A stretch of DNA of 64,000 nt from Cercis canadensis (lineage: Eukaryota > Streptophyta > Magnoliopsida > Fabales > Fabaceae). Below, in pieces: positions 24,936 to 36,649 of this stretch (the first letter of the stretch is position 1; every line of letters begins with the position of its first letter). The position numbers and the translations under genes were made by a program. The DNA lies in contig QAOA01005747.1 of the NCBI GenBank assembly GCA_003255065.1, positions 221,556 through 285,555 on the forward strand, read 5' to 3'. The notes beneath the pieces were generated by a model. It was not told the DNA's origin and did not search any database. It was given only the letters and a program-made list of their open reading frames with translations.

Positions 24936-25188
24936 TGTTGGAGAGTATCTCGGGTCATTAATTAGCATTTAATGTGATTAGGAATTTAATGTAATTAGCT
25001 GTAATTGTGCTGTAAATGTGTTTACTAATCAGGGAATCCCTGATTGGTAGGTTTGGTAGGTTAGGAGTAATTTCCTCAATCTTTCATTTTATAACTCCTA
25101 GAATTAGGTTCACTTTAGTGTATATATTCTGTAAATTCGTGATTAGAAAGATAACAAGGAGAATTCTTTCCTTAAGCCTCTTTGTTCA
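24936..25188 (+). repeat. Copia B 5' LTR
   Basis: TGTTGGAGAG...TTTGTTCA. Contains an 11-bp insertion (ATTGTGCTGTA) relative to the 3' LTR that looks like a local duplication. Confidence 0.95.
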
Positions 25189-25201
25189 TGGTATCAGAGC
25201 C
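25189..25201 (+). promoter_or_regulatory. Copia B primer-binding site
   Basis: TGGTATCAGAGCC directly after the LTR; complementary to the 3' end of plant initiator tRNA-Met, as in most copia elements. Confidence 0.93.
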
Positions 25202-25205
25202 AGCA

Positions 25206-25607
25206 ATGTCTAAAGCTGATTCCCTTCACCAAACCCTTGAAGCTACCTCGTCTGTCAATCAAAGAGGTATGCCTATGCCAAACCTTTCACCATACCCCTC
25301 CCTCGAAAACCCTTTCCTTCAAATTACCCAGCACAAACTCAATGGAACCAACTTCAGAGAGTGGTTTCAATCTGTCTTCCTAGTGCTTAAGGGTAAAGGG
25401 AAGGCTGGGTATGTCACCGACGATACTTCCATGCCCTCTCCAACCGATCCTCACTTCAGCACATGGGATGCTGAAAATTCAATTGTTATGGCATGGATAA
25501 TTAATTCCATGGAGCCTAGAATTGGGCGAACCTACCTGTTCTGCAAGACTGCCCATGAAATCTGGGAGGCAGTCAAAGAAATCTACTCGGACATGGAAAA
25601 TACCTAA
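25206..25607 (+). pseudogene. Copia B gag, 5' part
   Basis: Starts MSKADSLHQ just after the primer site. Holds the copia gag N-terminal domain (ITQHKLNGTNFREWFQSV, AWIINSMEP, YLFCKTAHEIWEAV) and stops at a TAA 13 bp before the inner copia. It continues after that element at 31125 (RSKLREMKQGNKSVTEYY). Gag forms the virus-like particle. The TAA sits where Ser is usual in relatives. Confidence 0.9.
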
Positions 25608-25621
25608 CAATGTTTTGAGGT

Positions 25622-25783
25622 TGTTAGAATATTAGCTGTAAATATTGTAGTTATTATAGCATATGTTTAGGCTTGTAATTAGCATATGATTAGGCCCATG
25701 ATTAGGCCCATTATTGCTGTACAGTTAGTATAAATAATAGATGTGAAAAGCTAGTCTCACAACCTTTTTCCACTATTCTCACA
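25622..25783 (+). repeat. Copia C 5' LTR
   Basis: TGTTAGAATATT...CTATTCTCACA; contains TATAAATA near 25730, a plausible promoter element. Confidence 0.93.
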
Positions 25784-25795
25784 TGGTATCAGAGC
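25784..25795 (+). promoter_or_regulatory. Copia C primer-binding site
   Basis: TGGTATCAGAGC immediately after the LTR. Confidence 0.92.
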
Positions 25796-26079
25796 AATTT
25801 TAGTGAGAAAAACCTCCCCATTCCCGCTGTGAATTTTTCCAGCGGCCTTTTTCCTCTCCCTGCTGTGTTCATACTCCAGCAGTGTTCTACAACTAGGGTT
25901 TAGTGATTGTGTCTCTATCCAGTCACCCTAGGACTCGATAATCCCAATTCTGACCCTGCAATCAACCTCAGTACCCTCCGACTGGCCATTCCCCGAAGAC
26001 CCGCCGCCACACGCACCACTCCACTCTCTGCGTGTGACACCCATGCGCCGCCAATTTCTTCCGCGCGTGGAGGCGCACG

Positions 26080-26435
26080 TAGAGCTGTCAAACGGGCCGG
26101 CCCGCCCCGGCCCGCCTCAACCCGCCACCCAAACGGGGCGGGGCGAGCTGAGAAAACCTCAACCCAACCCAACCCACTGTGGGTTGTGGGTTGTGGGTTA
26201 GGCGGACCAGCCCGCCAAAAAAAAAAAAATAACAAATTAGTGACTAATAACAATTTAAATCAATGTTAAACACTAAATCAATGATAAATAATTTTTCATC
26301 ACGTAATTCAAATTATTTAAGAGGACCAAAATTAATTAAATAGTCTAACAAAGTAATAAACAATCATTAAAAAATAAGTCCAAGAAGATTAATACTAACA
26401 TGACAACAAAATTTTTATAATAAAGATTAGAAATT
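26080..26435. mobile_element. hAT-like transposon end, truncated by assembly gap
   Basis: TAGAGCTGTCAAACGGG followed by GC-rich CGGCCCGCC repeats is a terminus often seen on Ac-like hAT elements. AT-rich internal sequence then runs into the N gap. Beyond the gap (26770) copia C gag resumes in frame, so the far end and the 8-bp duplication are hidden in the gap. A similar terminus occurs at 43542. Confidence 0.55.
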
Positions 26436-26769
26436 NNNNNNNNNNNNNNNNNNNNNNNNNNNNNNNNNNNNNNNNNNNNNNNNNNNNNNNNNNNNNNNNN
26501 NNNNNNNNNNNNNNNNNNNNNNNNNNNNNNNNNNNNNNNNNNNNNNNNNNNNNNNNNNNNNNNNNNNNNNNNNNNNNNNNNNNNNNNNNNNNNNNNNNNN
26601 NNNNNNNNNNNNNNNNNNNNNNNNNNNNNNNNNNNNNNNNNNNNNNNNNNNNNNNNNNNNNNNNNNNNNNNNNNNNNNNNNNNNNNNNNNNNNNNNNNNN
26701 NNNNNNNNNNNNNNNNNNNNNNNNNNNNNNNNNNNNNNNNNNNNNNNNNNNNNNNNNNNNNNNNNNNNN
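26436..26769. other. Assembly gap (334 N)
   Basis: Run of N; probably contains the rest of the hAT-like insertion and the gag start of copia C. Confidence 1.
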
Positions 26770-29153
26770 CATTCCTTACTTTTTCTTCTACTCCAACTAT
26801 CTGTGCTGAGAAATTAACTGGTTCTGGCAACTATATGACTTGGTCAGCCTCTGTGGAGTTGTGGTTTTTAGGTCAGGGCCATGAGGAACACTTAATCAAA
26901 CAAATTAAAGACATCCCTGAAAAAGATCAGCCTAAGTGGAAGCAGGCAGATGCTTATCTTTGTAATGTTCTTTGGCAATCTATTGATCGGGTTCTTGTTG
27001 GCCAATATCGACCTTATCGTACCTGTTATGAGGTTTGGCAGAAGGCCAAGAAACTCTACTCAAACGATATAAATCGTTTGTATAATGTTGTCTCTCAGAT
27101 GAAAACTCTTAAGAAACAGGATCTGGATATGCAAACTTATCTGGGGCAGATCGAGACTCTTCAGCAGGAATTTCATGAGATGATGCCATTCTCAACTGAT
27201 GTCGCTCAACAAGAGGCATATCGTGGCAAATTCTTTATGGTCCTTGCACTTGCTGGTTTGCCTTCTGAATTGGATTCAGTCCGTAATCAAATTCTGGCCA
27301 ACCCTGGGGTTCCTACTATGGACACGATATTTGAGCAGTTAATCCGTATTTCAGCACCTACAGGTACCTCTGTTTCGACTACCTCAGCTGATTCTACTAT
27401 TCTAGCCTCTCAAGTGAACCATCGAGAGGATGGTAAGGGCGGCCGTGGTGATCAGAGAGCTAGAAATAGAGATCGCCCCCGATGTACTCACTGCAATAAA
27501 ATTGGCCATACAATGGATTGCTGTTTTCTCCTTCATGGTCGACCTTCTAAGGTTGCTAATGTTGCACAGTATGGTTCCTCTAGCACTGTATCCGTCTCTG
27601 CTACTGATTACAATGAGTTCTTCAGATTCCAAGACAACCAGCGGTCCACCTCCATTGCCTCTATTGCTCAGCCTGGTAATCCTATTGCATGCATCTCTCA
27701 GTCCTCCTCTCTTGGACCTTGGGTTCTTGATTCTGGTGCTTCTGATCACTTGTCTGGTAACAAGAATTTATTTTCTCATATCACTTATTCTAATTCATTA
27801 TCCACTGTTACCTTAGCTGATGGATCACACACTATAGTCAGAGGCATTGGTCAGGCCACACCCTTGCCCTCCCTATCTTTAAATTCTGTTCTCTTTGTAC
27901 CTGGGTGTCCATTTAATTTGATTTCTGTTAGCAAATTAACTCAAACCCTCCCTTATTCTGTTACCTTTGTTGCTCATTCGGTTATTGTACAGGAGCGGAA
28001 CACTGGGAGGATGATTGGAGTCGGACATGAGTCCCGTGGGCTATACTACCTCGCCCCACCACCATCTCCTGTGGCTTGTATTGCTGCTGATTCACCTGAA
28101 CTTTTTCAATGTCGTTTGGGACATCCTAGCTTAAAGAAACTACAGAAGATGGTGCCGAGCCTCTCTAGTGTCTCTTCTTTAGAATGTGAGTCTTGTCAGT
28201 TAGGCAAACATGTTCGTAGTTCTTTTCCTAGTCGTGTCAATAAACGAGCCGAGTCTCCTTTTTCACTGGTTCATTCTGATGTATGGGGTCCTAGTCGTGT
28301 CAACTCAACTTTGGGTTTTCAATACTTTGTTACCTTTGTTGATGATTTTTCCCGATGTACTTGGTTATTTTTAATGAAAAATCGTTCAGAACTTTTCTCT
28401 ATTTTCCAAACCTTTTGCTCAGAAATTAAAACTCAATTTGGAATCACCTTCCGGAGTGATAATGCCCGAGAATATTTTTCTGCTCCATTTCAATCTTTTA
28501 GGACTTCTCAAGGCATTCTCCATCACTCTTCTTGTGCTCATACTCCTCAACAAAATGGGGTGGCTGAGCGGAAAAATAGACACCTGATTGAGACTGCCCG
28601 TACTCTCCTCATTCATAATAATGTTCCGCTGCGTTTTTGGGGAGATGCGGTTATCACTGCATGTTATTTGATTAATCGCATGTCATCCTCTGTTTTACAA
28701 AATCAGGTGCCTCATTCTCTTTTGATTCCCAATCAGCCACTCTACTCTCTTTCTCTTCGTGTCTTCGGTTGCACATATTTTGTTCATGATCTCACCCCAG
28801 GTAAAGATAAGTTACATGCAAAATCTCTCAAATGTGTCTTTTTGGGTTATTCCCGTTTGCAAAAAGGTTACCGTTGTTTCTCTCCTGAACTCAAACGATA
28901 TCTTGTTTCCCCGGATGTCACATTCTTTGAGACAACCCCTTTCTTTCCTTCTTTAGGGCATCCTGATTGTTCTACTGTTATTCAAGATCTCCCCATTTCT
29001 TGCACTAGTCCTCTTCCACAAGTTATTTCGTCCCATGACTCCACTGGTCCTACAGAGGACTCGGCACCTCCTCTCCTCACCTACCATCGTCGGCCTCGAC
29101 CTGACCCTGTTTCGGACCCTACCATTGTGCCACCTGTCACTGGGCCTGTTTAG
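26770..29153 (+). pseudogene. Copia C gag-protease-integrase
   Basis: Open from the gap edge to TAG 29151-29153. Order: gag (EKLTGSGNYMTWSASVELWF from 26803, then the retro-gag domain), CCHC knuckle CTHCNKIGHTMDCC near 27487-27530, protease WVLDSGASDHLSG (D-S-G intact) near 27720, pre-integrase CRLGHPSLKKL...CESCQLGKH, then the integrase core with HSDVWGPS, SDNAREY and the PQQNGVAERKNRHL block (D, D, E all present). The family normally continues into RT; the TAG probably replaced a Gln codon. This is the best-preserved coding block of the copia nest. Confidence 0.95.
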
Positions 29154-30950
29154 CACCCACCCATCGTGCCACCGGTCCTTGAGCCTGTTGACAACCCTCC
29201 CACCAATGACCTCCCTGCTCCTGCCCCATTGTATTCATCTCTTGCTCCAGTCACTTCTCAGGTTCCGATCTCTGACTTGGACCGATCTATTGCTGACCGC
29301 AAAGGTATTCATTCTACTCGCAATCCTTATCCCATTTATAATTTTGGGAGCTATCACCGTTTGTCTCCACAATATTCTGCTTTTGTGTCGTCTTTGTCTC
29401 CTGTTTCTATTCCTAAAAATGTAGGTGAAGCACTTTCTGACCCAGGCTGGCATAAGGCAATGATTGATGAGATGGCTGCTTTAGACTCTAATAGCACTTG
29501 GGATTTGGTGCCTCTACCACGTGGTAAATCCACTGTTGGTTGTCGTTGGGTTTATACAGTCAAAGTTGGCCCTGATGGCCAAATAGATCGTTTGAAAGCC
29601 TGCTTGGTTGCCAAGGGATACACCTAGATCTACGGACTTGATTATGGTGATACCTTCTCTCCAGTTGCCAAGATGGCATTTGTTCGCCTCTTTCTCTCTA
29701 TGGCTGCCATTCACCACTAGCCCCTTTATCAATTGGATATTAAAAATGTCTTTCTACATGGCAAATTGCAAGAGGAAGTTTATATGGAGCAACCTCCTGG
29801 ATTTGTTGCTCAGGGGGAGTCAAGATTGGTGTGTCGACTTTGCCAATCTCTCTATGGACTTAAACAATCTCCACGGGCTTGGTTTGGGAGATTTAGTTCA
29901 GTTGTCCTACAGCTTGGTATGACTCGGAGTGAGGCTGATCATTCAGTCTTTTACTTTCACTCATCCCCTAACCGATGCATGTACTTGATTGTCTATGTGG
30001 ATGACATTGTGATTACAGGGAATGATCAAGAAGGCATACAAAAACTCAAGCAACATCTATTCCAGCACTTTCAGACAAAAGATTTGGGCAAACTCAAGTA
30101 TTTTCTGGGAATAGAAGTTGCTCAATCCCGAAAGGGTGTTACCATCTCACAGCGAAAATATGCCTTGGATATATTGAAAGAAACAGGTATGTCAAACTGC
30201 AAACTTGTGGAGACTCCAATGGATCCAAATGTCAAGCTCCTACCTGATCATGGGGAGCCCTTATCAGATCCCAGTAGATATCGGAGACTTGTTGGGAAAC
30301 TCAACTACCTTATAGTGACACGTCCTGATATTGCATTCCCTATGAGTGTACTTAGTCAATTTCTAAGTGCTCCGTGTGACAGTCATTGGGATGCAGTAGT
30401 TCGTATTTTAAAATACATCAAGAAGGCACCAGGTAAAGGCCTATTGTATGAAAGTAGGGGACATACTCAGGTGGTTGGATATTCAAATGTTGACTGGGCA
30501 GGCTGTCCATACGATAGACGCTCAACCACTGGATATTGTGTATTTGTTGGGGGCAATCTAGTGTCATGGAAGAGCAAGAAACAATCAGTTGTTGCTCTAT
30601 CCACGGCTGAGGCAGAATACCGAGCCATGGCTAAAGCAACCTGTGAGCTCATATGGCTGAAACACTTACTTCAGGAGTTAAAATTGATGAAGATTCAACA
30701 GATGAAACTAATATGCGATAACCAAGCAGCTCTACACATTGCCTTCAATCCAGTCTTCCATGAAAGGACCAAACATATAGAGATTGACTGTCACTTTGTT
30801 AGATAGAAAATACTTTCAGGGGATATTGCTACTAGTTTTGTTAGATCAAATGACCAGCTAGCAAACATATTCACCAAGTCTCTCGGAGGCCCTCGGGTTA
30901 ACTACATTTGTAACAAGCTTGGAACATATAATATGTATGCTCCAGCTTGA
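29154..30950 (+). pseudogene. Copia C reverse transcriptase-RNase H
   Basis: Same frame as 26770-29153. RT begins near 29420 (ALSDPGWHKAMIDEMAAL), with WVYTVKVGPDGQIDRLKA, LYGLKQSPRAWFGRF and the catalytic YVDDIVITGND; RNase H ends with DNQAALHIAFNPVFHERTKH and LANIFTKSLGGPR. TAG codons at 29625, 29718 and 30804 break it; the first two replace Gln and Trp. The natural TGA is at 30948-30950, just before the polypurine tract. Every internal stop is amber. Confidence 0.94.
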
Positions 30951-30957
30951 GGGGGAG

Positions 30958-31119
30958 TGTTAGAATATTAGCTGTAAATATTGTAGTTATTATAGCATAT
31001 GTTTAGGCTTGTAATTAGCTTATGATTAGGCCCATGATTAGGCCCGTTATTACTGTACAATTAGTATAAATAATAGATGTGAGAAGCTAGTCTCACAACC
31101 TTTTTCCACTATTCTCACA
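30958..31119 (+). repeat. Copia C 3' LTR
   Basis: Aligns without gaps to the 5' LTR with five substitutions (about 3%). Confidence 0.95.
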
Positions 31120-31124
31120 GAGGT

Positions 31125-32160
31125 TAGATCCAAACTTCGGGAGATGAAACAAGGGAACAAATCAGTCACAGAGTATTATAACTCCTTGACTGAGTTATGG
31201 CAGGAGATGAACTTGTTACATGAAATCAAATGGCACTGCACTGCAGATGGAGTTCAGTTCTCACGAATGGTGGAAAAGGAGTGTGTCTTTGACTTCCTAC
31301 AAGGTTTGAACAAAGACCTAGATGAAATCAGGGGAAGGTTATTAGGACAGAAACCTTTCCCAACAATTAGAGAAGTGTTTGCTGAAGTTAGAAGGGAAGA
31401 AAACAGAAAACGAGTTATGCTGCTCAGCCTCTCCTCTGCTGAACCAGATGCATCCACACTTAGTTCAGCCCTAGCTACTCACCAGCACAAGACAAGCTTC
31501 TTTGGTCAGAAAAATCAGAGAACCAGAAAGGAAGGTGGAGAGTGTTACGTAGGAATTACTCAGACAACACAGTAAGCATAGAATATAGAATAGATAGATT
31601 AGGCTTCAGGTAGTGTATAGCACTAGACACCACTGCCACTGCAGGGTAGTGTTCTACAGCCCCTAGACCTCCAAAGAGAGTAATCTCTCAATCCCTCAAA
31701 CAATATGAAAATAACTGAATACCTCCCTCTAACTCAGCCCTTCCCTAAATAACAAACTCCTCATGCTCACACACGTGAACTCACCCAACTAATTTCCCCC
31801 CACATCCGGAACACCCTTTTTCTCCTTTCATACACTCTCAACTTCTTCTGCTGGTTTGGACCTACCTCAGTCCTAGAAGGTTTATCTAATTCAGGCCCAC
31901 TACCCTCTAGTTCTTTTGGGCTAACAGAGAGCAACTATGATGTGACCACTATTGCAGGACAAATCATACCAGGGAAACTTGCTGGAAACTCCATGGCAGA
32001 CCAGCTGGATGGAAGCCAGGAAATCAGAGAGAACCCACTAAAGCTCTTGCAGTAGAAGCCTCTATTGACAATAGTAAAACTGGTCAACTGAGCCTAACTT
32101 CTGAACAGATTAAGGTACTGCAGACAATTCTTAGCCACCAAAAGATCCTAACAGAACCAG
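31125..32160 (+). pseudogene. Copia B gag, 3' part with split zinc knuckle
   Basis: Resumes gag (REMKQGNKSVTEYYNSLT, ECVFDFLQGLNKDLDEIRGR, FAEVRREENRK). Just before the knuckle it is split by a 384-bp solo LTR (31543-31926). After it, from 31932, the frame reads an in-frame TGA, CDHYC, then RTNHTRETCWKLHGRP, the remainder of a CCHC knuckle. Reading across the insertion, the TGA again sits where Trp is usual. Confidence 0.88.
31543..31926. mobile_element. Solo LTR in copia B gag
   Basis: Begins TGTTACGTAG and ends GGGCTAACA, so it has TGTTA...TAACA termini. It is flanked on both sides by GAGAG (31538-31542; 31927-31931). It contains no open frame and no second LTR. The pattern is that left by unequal recombination between the two LTRs of an inserted retrotransposon. 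Confidence 0.9.
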
Positions 32161-33962
32161 AAAATCCTCCTTCCTCTTCAAGTGCAGCAGTGGCTCATCA
32201 AGGTAACACACTCTCTTCCTTTTTCACCAAGGCCAAGACACACCTAGACTGGATCATTGACACAGGTGCATCAGACCACATGACTGGCAGTCAAGACACC
32301 TTCTCTTCCTATGACACATGTGGGGATGATATTCAAATTATTGTGGCAGATGGACAAACAGTAAAGGCTAAGGGTCGTGGCACTATAGAAATCTCAGGAC
32401 TAAACTTAAAACCAGTCCTACATGTTCCAAATCTGAAATGCAATCTGGTTTCAATTAGTAAACTCACCAAAGATCGAAATTGTGCAGTAACATTTTTTCC
32501 TTCTTTGTGTGTATTTCAAGACCTATCTTCGGGGAAGATGATTGGCAGTGCTAAGGAGCGTGATGGCCTCTATTTTCTCTGCCCTACTAGTTCTTCCTCC
32601 AAAACTCAATCACTTGAAAGTGTCTCATTATCTACTGTGTCCAATTCTGAACTTATACTATGGCATAAACGCCTTGGTCACCCTAGCTTTCCTTACCTTA
32701 AATCGTTGTATCCCCACTTATTCATCAATAAAGATGTTTCTAGCTTTCATTGTGAACATTGCATTGTTGCTAAACAAACAAGAAAAACATATTCCCCTCA
32801 TTCATATCAAGCAACAAAACCATTCCATCTCGTACATAGTGATATTTGGGGTCTAGCCTGAGAACCTTCCCTTACAGGTTCAAGATGGTTTATCACTTTC
32901 ATTGATGACCATACTCGAGTCTGTTGGGTTTATCTAATGAAAGAAAAATCAGAAGCAACCACCATTTTTAAACAATTTCATAAATATATTTCCACTGTTT
33001 TTCAATACCAAATCCAAATCCTCCGTAGTGACAATGGAAGGGAATACTTTACCAATGACCTGACTCATTACCTTGTTAATCATGGGATTCTTCACCAAAG
33101 TTCGTGTGTTTACAGTCCCCAACAAAATGGGGTTGCTGAACGCAAGAACAGACACCTTTTAGAGGTAGCCCGCTCCATAATGTTTGCTAACAATGTTCCA
33201 AACAAATTTTGGGGAGAAGCTGTCCTCACAGCCGCCTACCTCATCAATAGATTACCATCAAAACCACTCAATCTTCGTACTCCTATCAGCTGCCTACTAG
33301 ATACCTTTCCCATAGTTCATCTCCTTCATTCTCTACCCCTAAAGGAATTTGGTTGCATGGTATTCGTTTACAATCACAACCCTCATAGAGGAAAACTTGA
33401 CCCTAAGGCAGTCAAATGCATTTTTGTAGGATACTCTTCCACACAAAAAGGGTACAAGTGTTACCAATCCTTTTATCCCAATGGCTCTCTTCAGGGGGAG
33501 AATGTACATGAAGAAAATCATTGGGATCCAACCATATCCCTACCCATATCACTTGCCCCATCTTACCAGTCCCAAGAGCCACCTACACCTACACCCACAC
33601 CTTCAAACAGTCTAATTCCAAGTCCCTCCTTAATGGGACATGATCAAGGATTGCATCAAAGGGGAGAACCAATCACCAATGAACCAATTCAGGTTTATTC
33701 AAGAAGGCCAAAAGCTCCCCAAGCTGCTCAATCATTGGAACCGGACCTAAGTCCAGATTCCACAAGTGAGGGTACGAAGCCAGTTGATAATTCTGACCTC
33801 CCAATTGCCCTTAGAAAAGGGGTAAGAAAGTGCACTCAATACCCTTTGTCTAATCACTTAACTTATACAAAACTGTCTCATGAGTACAGGGCCTTTACTG
33901 CAAAAGTCGACAATGTAGACATTCTAAAAGACATTCATAGTGCACTTCAAGATACTAGATGA
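32161..33962 (+). pseudogene. Copia B protease-integrase
   Basis: Protease DWIIDTGASDHMTG (D-T-G intact) near 32250; pre-integrase WHKRLGHPSFPYL...CEHCIVAKQTRK; core HSDIWG, then TGA 32859-32861 (an Arg or similar codon in relatives), FITFIDDHTRVCWVYLM, RSDNGREYF and PQQNGVAERKNRHLLEVARS; the tail has GCMVFVYNH and KCIFVGYSSTQKGYKCY. At 33960 the deletion of one G shifts the frame into RT. Confidence 0.93.
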
Positions 33963-34762
33963 AGGCAGCAGTTGAAGAAGAAATGGATGCCCTATTGAAA
34001 AATAATACTTGGGAAATAGTTGATCTTCCACAAGGAAAGAAGGTGGTGGGGTGTAGATGGATATTCACTGTAAAGTTCAAACCAAATGGAGATGTGGAGA
34101 GATACAAGGCAAGATTAGTGGCTCAAGGATATACTCAAACACATGGTATTGATTATGAGGAGACATTTGCCCATGTAGCAAAAATGAACGCAATCAAGGT
34201 ATTACTTTCTCTTGCTGCAAACCTTGATTGGGAACTCTATCAAATGGACATAAAAAATGCCTTCCTAAATGGAAAATTGGAAGAAGAAGTGTTCATGAAG
34301 ATGCCTCCAGGATTTAATGGTGAAAATACCAAGGTGTGTAGACTCAAAAAGTCTCTCTATGGGCTAAAACAGTCACCAAGGGCTTGGTTCACCAGATTTA
34401 GTTCAGTAATGAAGTCCCTTGGGTATACACAAGGACAAGCTGACCACTCTCTATTTATCAAGCAAGGAAGAAGTGGAAAAAGGGCCATTCTCATTGTGTA
34501 TGTGGATGATATGGTAATTACAGGTGATGACCAGGAGGAAATTGAAAAGTTAAAGGCTCACTTAAAGAATCAATTCCAAGTTAAAGACCTTGGAACTTTG
34601 AAGTATTTTCTTGGAATGGAGGTCGCCCGGAGCAAACAGGGAATATTTGTTACTCAAAGAAAATATGTCCTTGACCTGCTACGGGAAAAACTGGTTGCAA
34701 GCCTGCTATTACTCCTTTGGAAAGAAATTGGAAGCAAAAAGTCACCAATAATGACTCTCTAG
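33959..34762 (+). pseudogene. Copia B reverse transcriptase
   Basis: MKAAVEEEMDALLKNNTWEI, VERYKARLVAQGYTQTHGID, MDIKNAFLNGKLEEEVFMKM, LYGLKQSPRAWFTRF and catalytic YVDDMVITGDD are all present. A frameshift in an A-rich run near 34686-34692 ends it early. The correct frame continues TPLERNWKQK into the connection domain. Confidence 0.93.
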
Positions 34763-35446
34763 CAGACCAGGGCAGATACCAGAGAATGGTGGGAAAACTA
34801 ATATATCTCACACTCACAAGGCCTGACATTACCCATAGTGTAAGTGTAATAAGTCATTTTATGCATTGCCCTACTAAAAGGCATATGGAGGCAGCCAACA
34901 GAATATTAAAGTACCTCAAGAGAACTCCAGGCAAGGGAAGTCTGTTTAAGAAAGGAAATGAAAAAGATGTTGAAGGATTTGCAGATGCTGACTGGGCTGG
35001 AGCGGAAGACAGTAAGTCCACAACAGGCTATTGCACAAAAGTGTGGGGAAATCTTGTTACATGGAGAAGCAAAAAGCAATCAGTGGTGGCAAGGAGTACT
35101 GCTGAAGCAGAGTACCGAGCAATTGCACAAGGAGTATGTGAACTAATTTGGATTGAGAAACTTTTAGCAGACCTAAAATTCCCTAGAAAAAGGTCCTATG
35201 AAGCTGTATAGTGACAGCAAATCAGCAATAAGCACAGTTCACAATCCTATCCAACATGACCGGATGAAACATGTGAGAATTGACAGGAGTTTTATTAAAG
35301 ATGAAATTGATTCAGGGGCAATACATATCTCCTATGTTCCAACAAGGCAGCAAGAAGCAGATATTCTTACCAAGGCATTATCCAAACCAGAATTTGAATT
35401 TTTAGTTGGCAAGCTGGGAATGATTGATATCTATTCACCAGCTTGA
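34717..35446 (+). pseudogene. Copia B RT connection and RNase H
   Basis: 34717-35211 has RMVGKLIYLTLTRPDI, FADADWAGAEDSKSTTGY, WRSKKQSVVARSTAEAEYRA; a further frameshift at an A-run near 35190 moves to 35198-35446, which has LYSDSKSAISTVHNP, HIRIDRSFI-like text and ADILTKALSKPEF. It ends TGA just before the polypurine tract. Confidence 0.92.
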
Positions 35447-35453
35447 GGGGGAG

Positions 35454-35694
35454 TGTTGGAGAGTATCTCAGGTCATTAATTAGCATTTAATGTGATTAGG
35501 AATTTAATGTAATTAGCTGTAAATGTGTTTACTAATCAGGGAATCCCTGATTGGTAGGATTGGTAGGTTAGGAGTAATTTCCTCAATCTTTCCTTTTATA
35601 ACTCCTAGAATTAGGTTCACTTTAGTGTATATATTCTGTAAATTCGTGATTAGAAAGATAACAAGGAGAATTCTTTCCTTAACCTCTTTGTTCA
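35454..35694 (+). repeat. Copia B 3' LTR
   Basis: 241 bp, TGTTGGAGAG...TTTGTTCA, followed by CTACT. Confidence 0.96.
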
Positions 35695-35699
35695 CTACT

Positions 35700-36480
35700 C
35701 AACCCTTTGCACATCCGTGGTGGCCCGAGCTCGAGCCAAGAGGATCCAAGAGAGTTTGAATGGCCTCATAGAGGAGATTTGGACCCAAGAGTCAAGTATG
35801 GAAGCAAGGAGTCAAGAAAAGAGGGTTATATGCTTGATTGGGGTCCTAGAAAGTGAAACTGGCAAAGTTGGCAGCAAGGCAGTGCCCCAGCCCTCCATTT
35901 AGGGTGCCCCAACGCTTCCAGGGCAGAGGCCAGGCGCCCCAACACTACCCCCTTTTCAGCATTACGTAATTTTGCGCTTTTTCACTTATTTTGGCTCCGA
36001 ATTTAGTGATTTTTGGCCCATTCTTTTCTAATTAAAACCCTATGTTATTTTCCTTATTTGGTATTGGACTTGTATTGGGAAATTGGGCTTTGGTCATGGG
36101 TTAGGCCCTTTTATCCATTTTAGGTTAATTTGTTTATTTTGCTTTAAAGGGAGACCAAGCCTATTGTGCTGGTAAGATTTGGTTAATTCAGAAATTGAAG
36201 TTGAGAGGTTCTCCTTCCTTGGTTCTTTGATGAACTACTAGAACTTATCAAGAAACCCTAGGGTTCTTGTGGCGTTTCCCCAGCTTATTGCTCTCCCTCT
36301 TCCCCCATCTAGAGTGTGGTGCCTTATCCATTCTGTTTTTGTCTTTGTTTTGCTCCTTCTTGATTGAGTGTTAATCCGATTACTTGAACTGATTGGACAA
36401 TCTTCGGGCAGGAATCTCTATTTCCAGGTCATCCCCTTAGAGGTTCGCATCATTTATTGCTTTTATTTCTCATCATTATG
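35700..36480 (+). mobile_element. Ty3/gypsy 3' remnant flanking the copia nest
   Basis: Reads ARARAKRIQESLNGLIEEIW in a short frame (35717-35902), the T-RARAK...EALNGL tail typical of some plant gypsy polyproteins. LTR-like sequence with 'aaaccctagggttc' follows. The copia B insertion splits it: 24901-24935 should be its other flank. Its ends are undefined. Confidence 0.5.
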
Positions 36481-36649
36481 ATATGGACTAAGTGCATCAA
36501 ACTATTTTAGTCCAATAGCATAAGTTGAATATAATAACAATATATCATATTGAGTGATATCTTACTAGAGTAAGAATGATACTAACTTCAATGAATATAC
36601 ACTACCGACCATATATTTTTTTCAAAAACAAATGTACAAGCAACAATAC

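Larger units (their letters stand above)
25622..31119 (+). mobile_element. Inner Ty1/copia retrotransposon (copia C) nested in copia B gag
   Basis: 162-bp LTRs (25622-25783; 30958-31119) with TG...CA ends and a perfect GAGGT duplication (25617-25621; 31120-31124). Primer-binding site TGGTATCAGAGC at 25784 and polypurine tract CTTGAGGGGGAG before the 3' LTR. One long reading frame runs from the N gap to 30950 and is interrupted by four TAG codons. The LTRs differ at five of 162 bases. Confidence 0.97.
24936..35694 (+). mobile_element. Outer Ty1/copia retrotransposon (copia B)
   Basis: LTRs 24936-25188 and 35454-35694 are flanked by a perfect CTACT duplication (24931-24935; 35695-35699). The primer-binding site TGGTATCAGAGCC (25189-25201) matches initiator Met tRNA, and a polypurine tract GCTTGAGGGGGAG precedes the 3' LTR. 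Gag is split by a second copia (25622-31119) and the zinc knuckle by a solo LTR (31543-31926). Pol has a TGA in integrase and three frameshifts. Substitutions between the LTRs are few (3 in 241 aligned bases, plus 11-bp and 1-bp indels). Confidence 0.97.

Noticed and set aside
27402..27749. Antisense open frames within copia C gag-pol
   Set aside because: Shadows of the well-supported plus-strand polyprotein.
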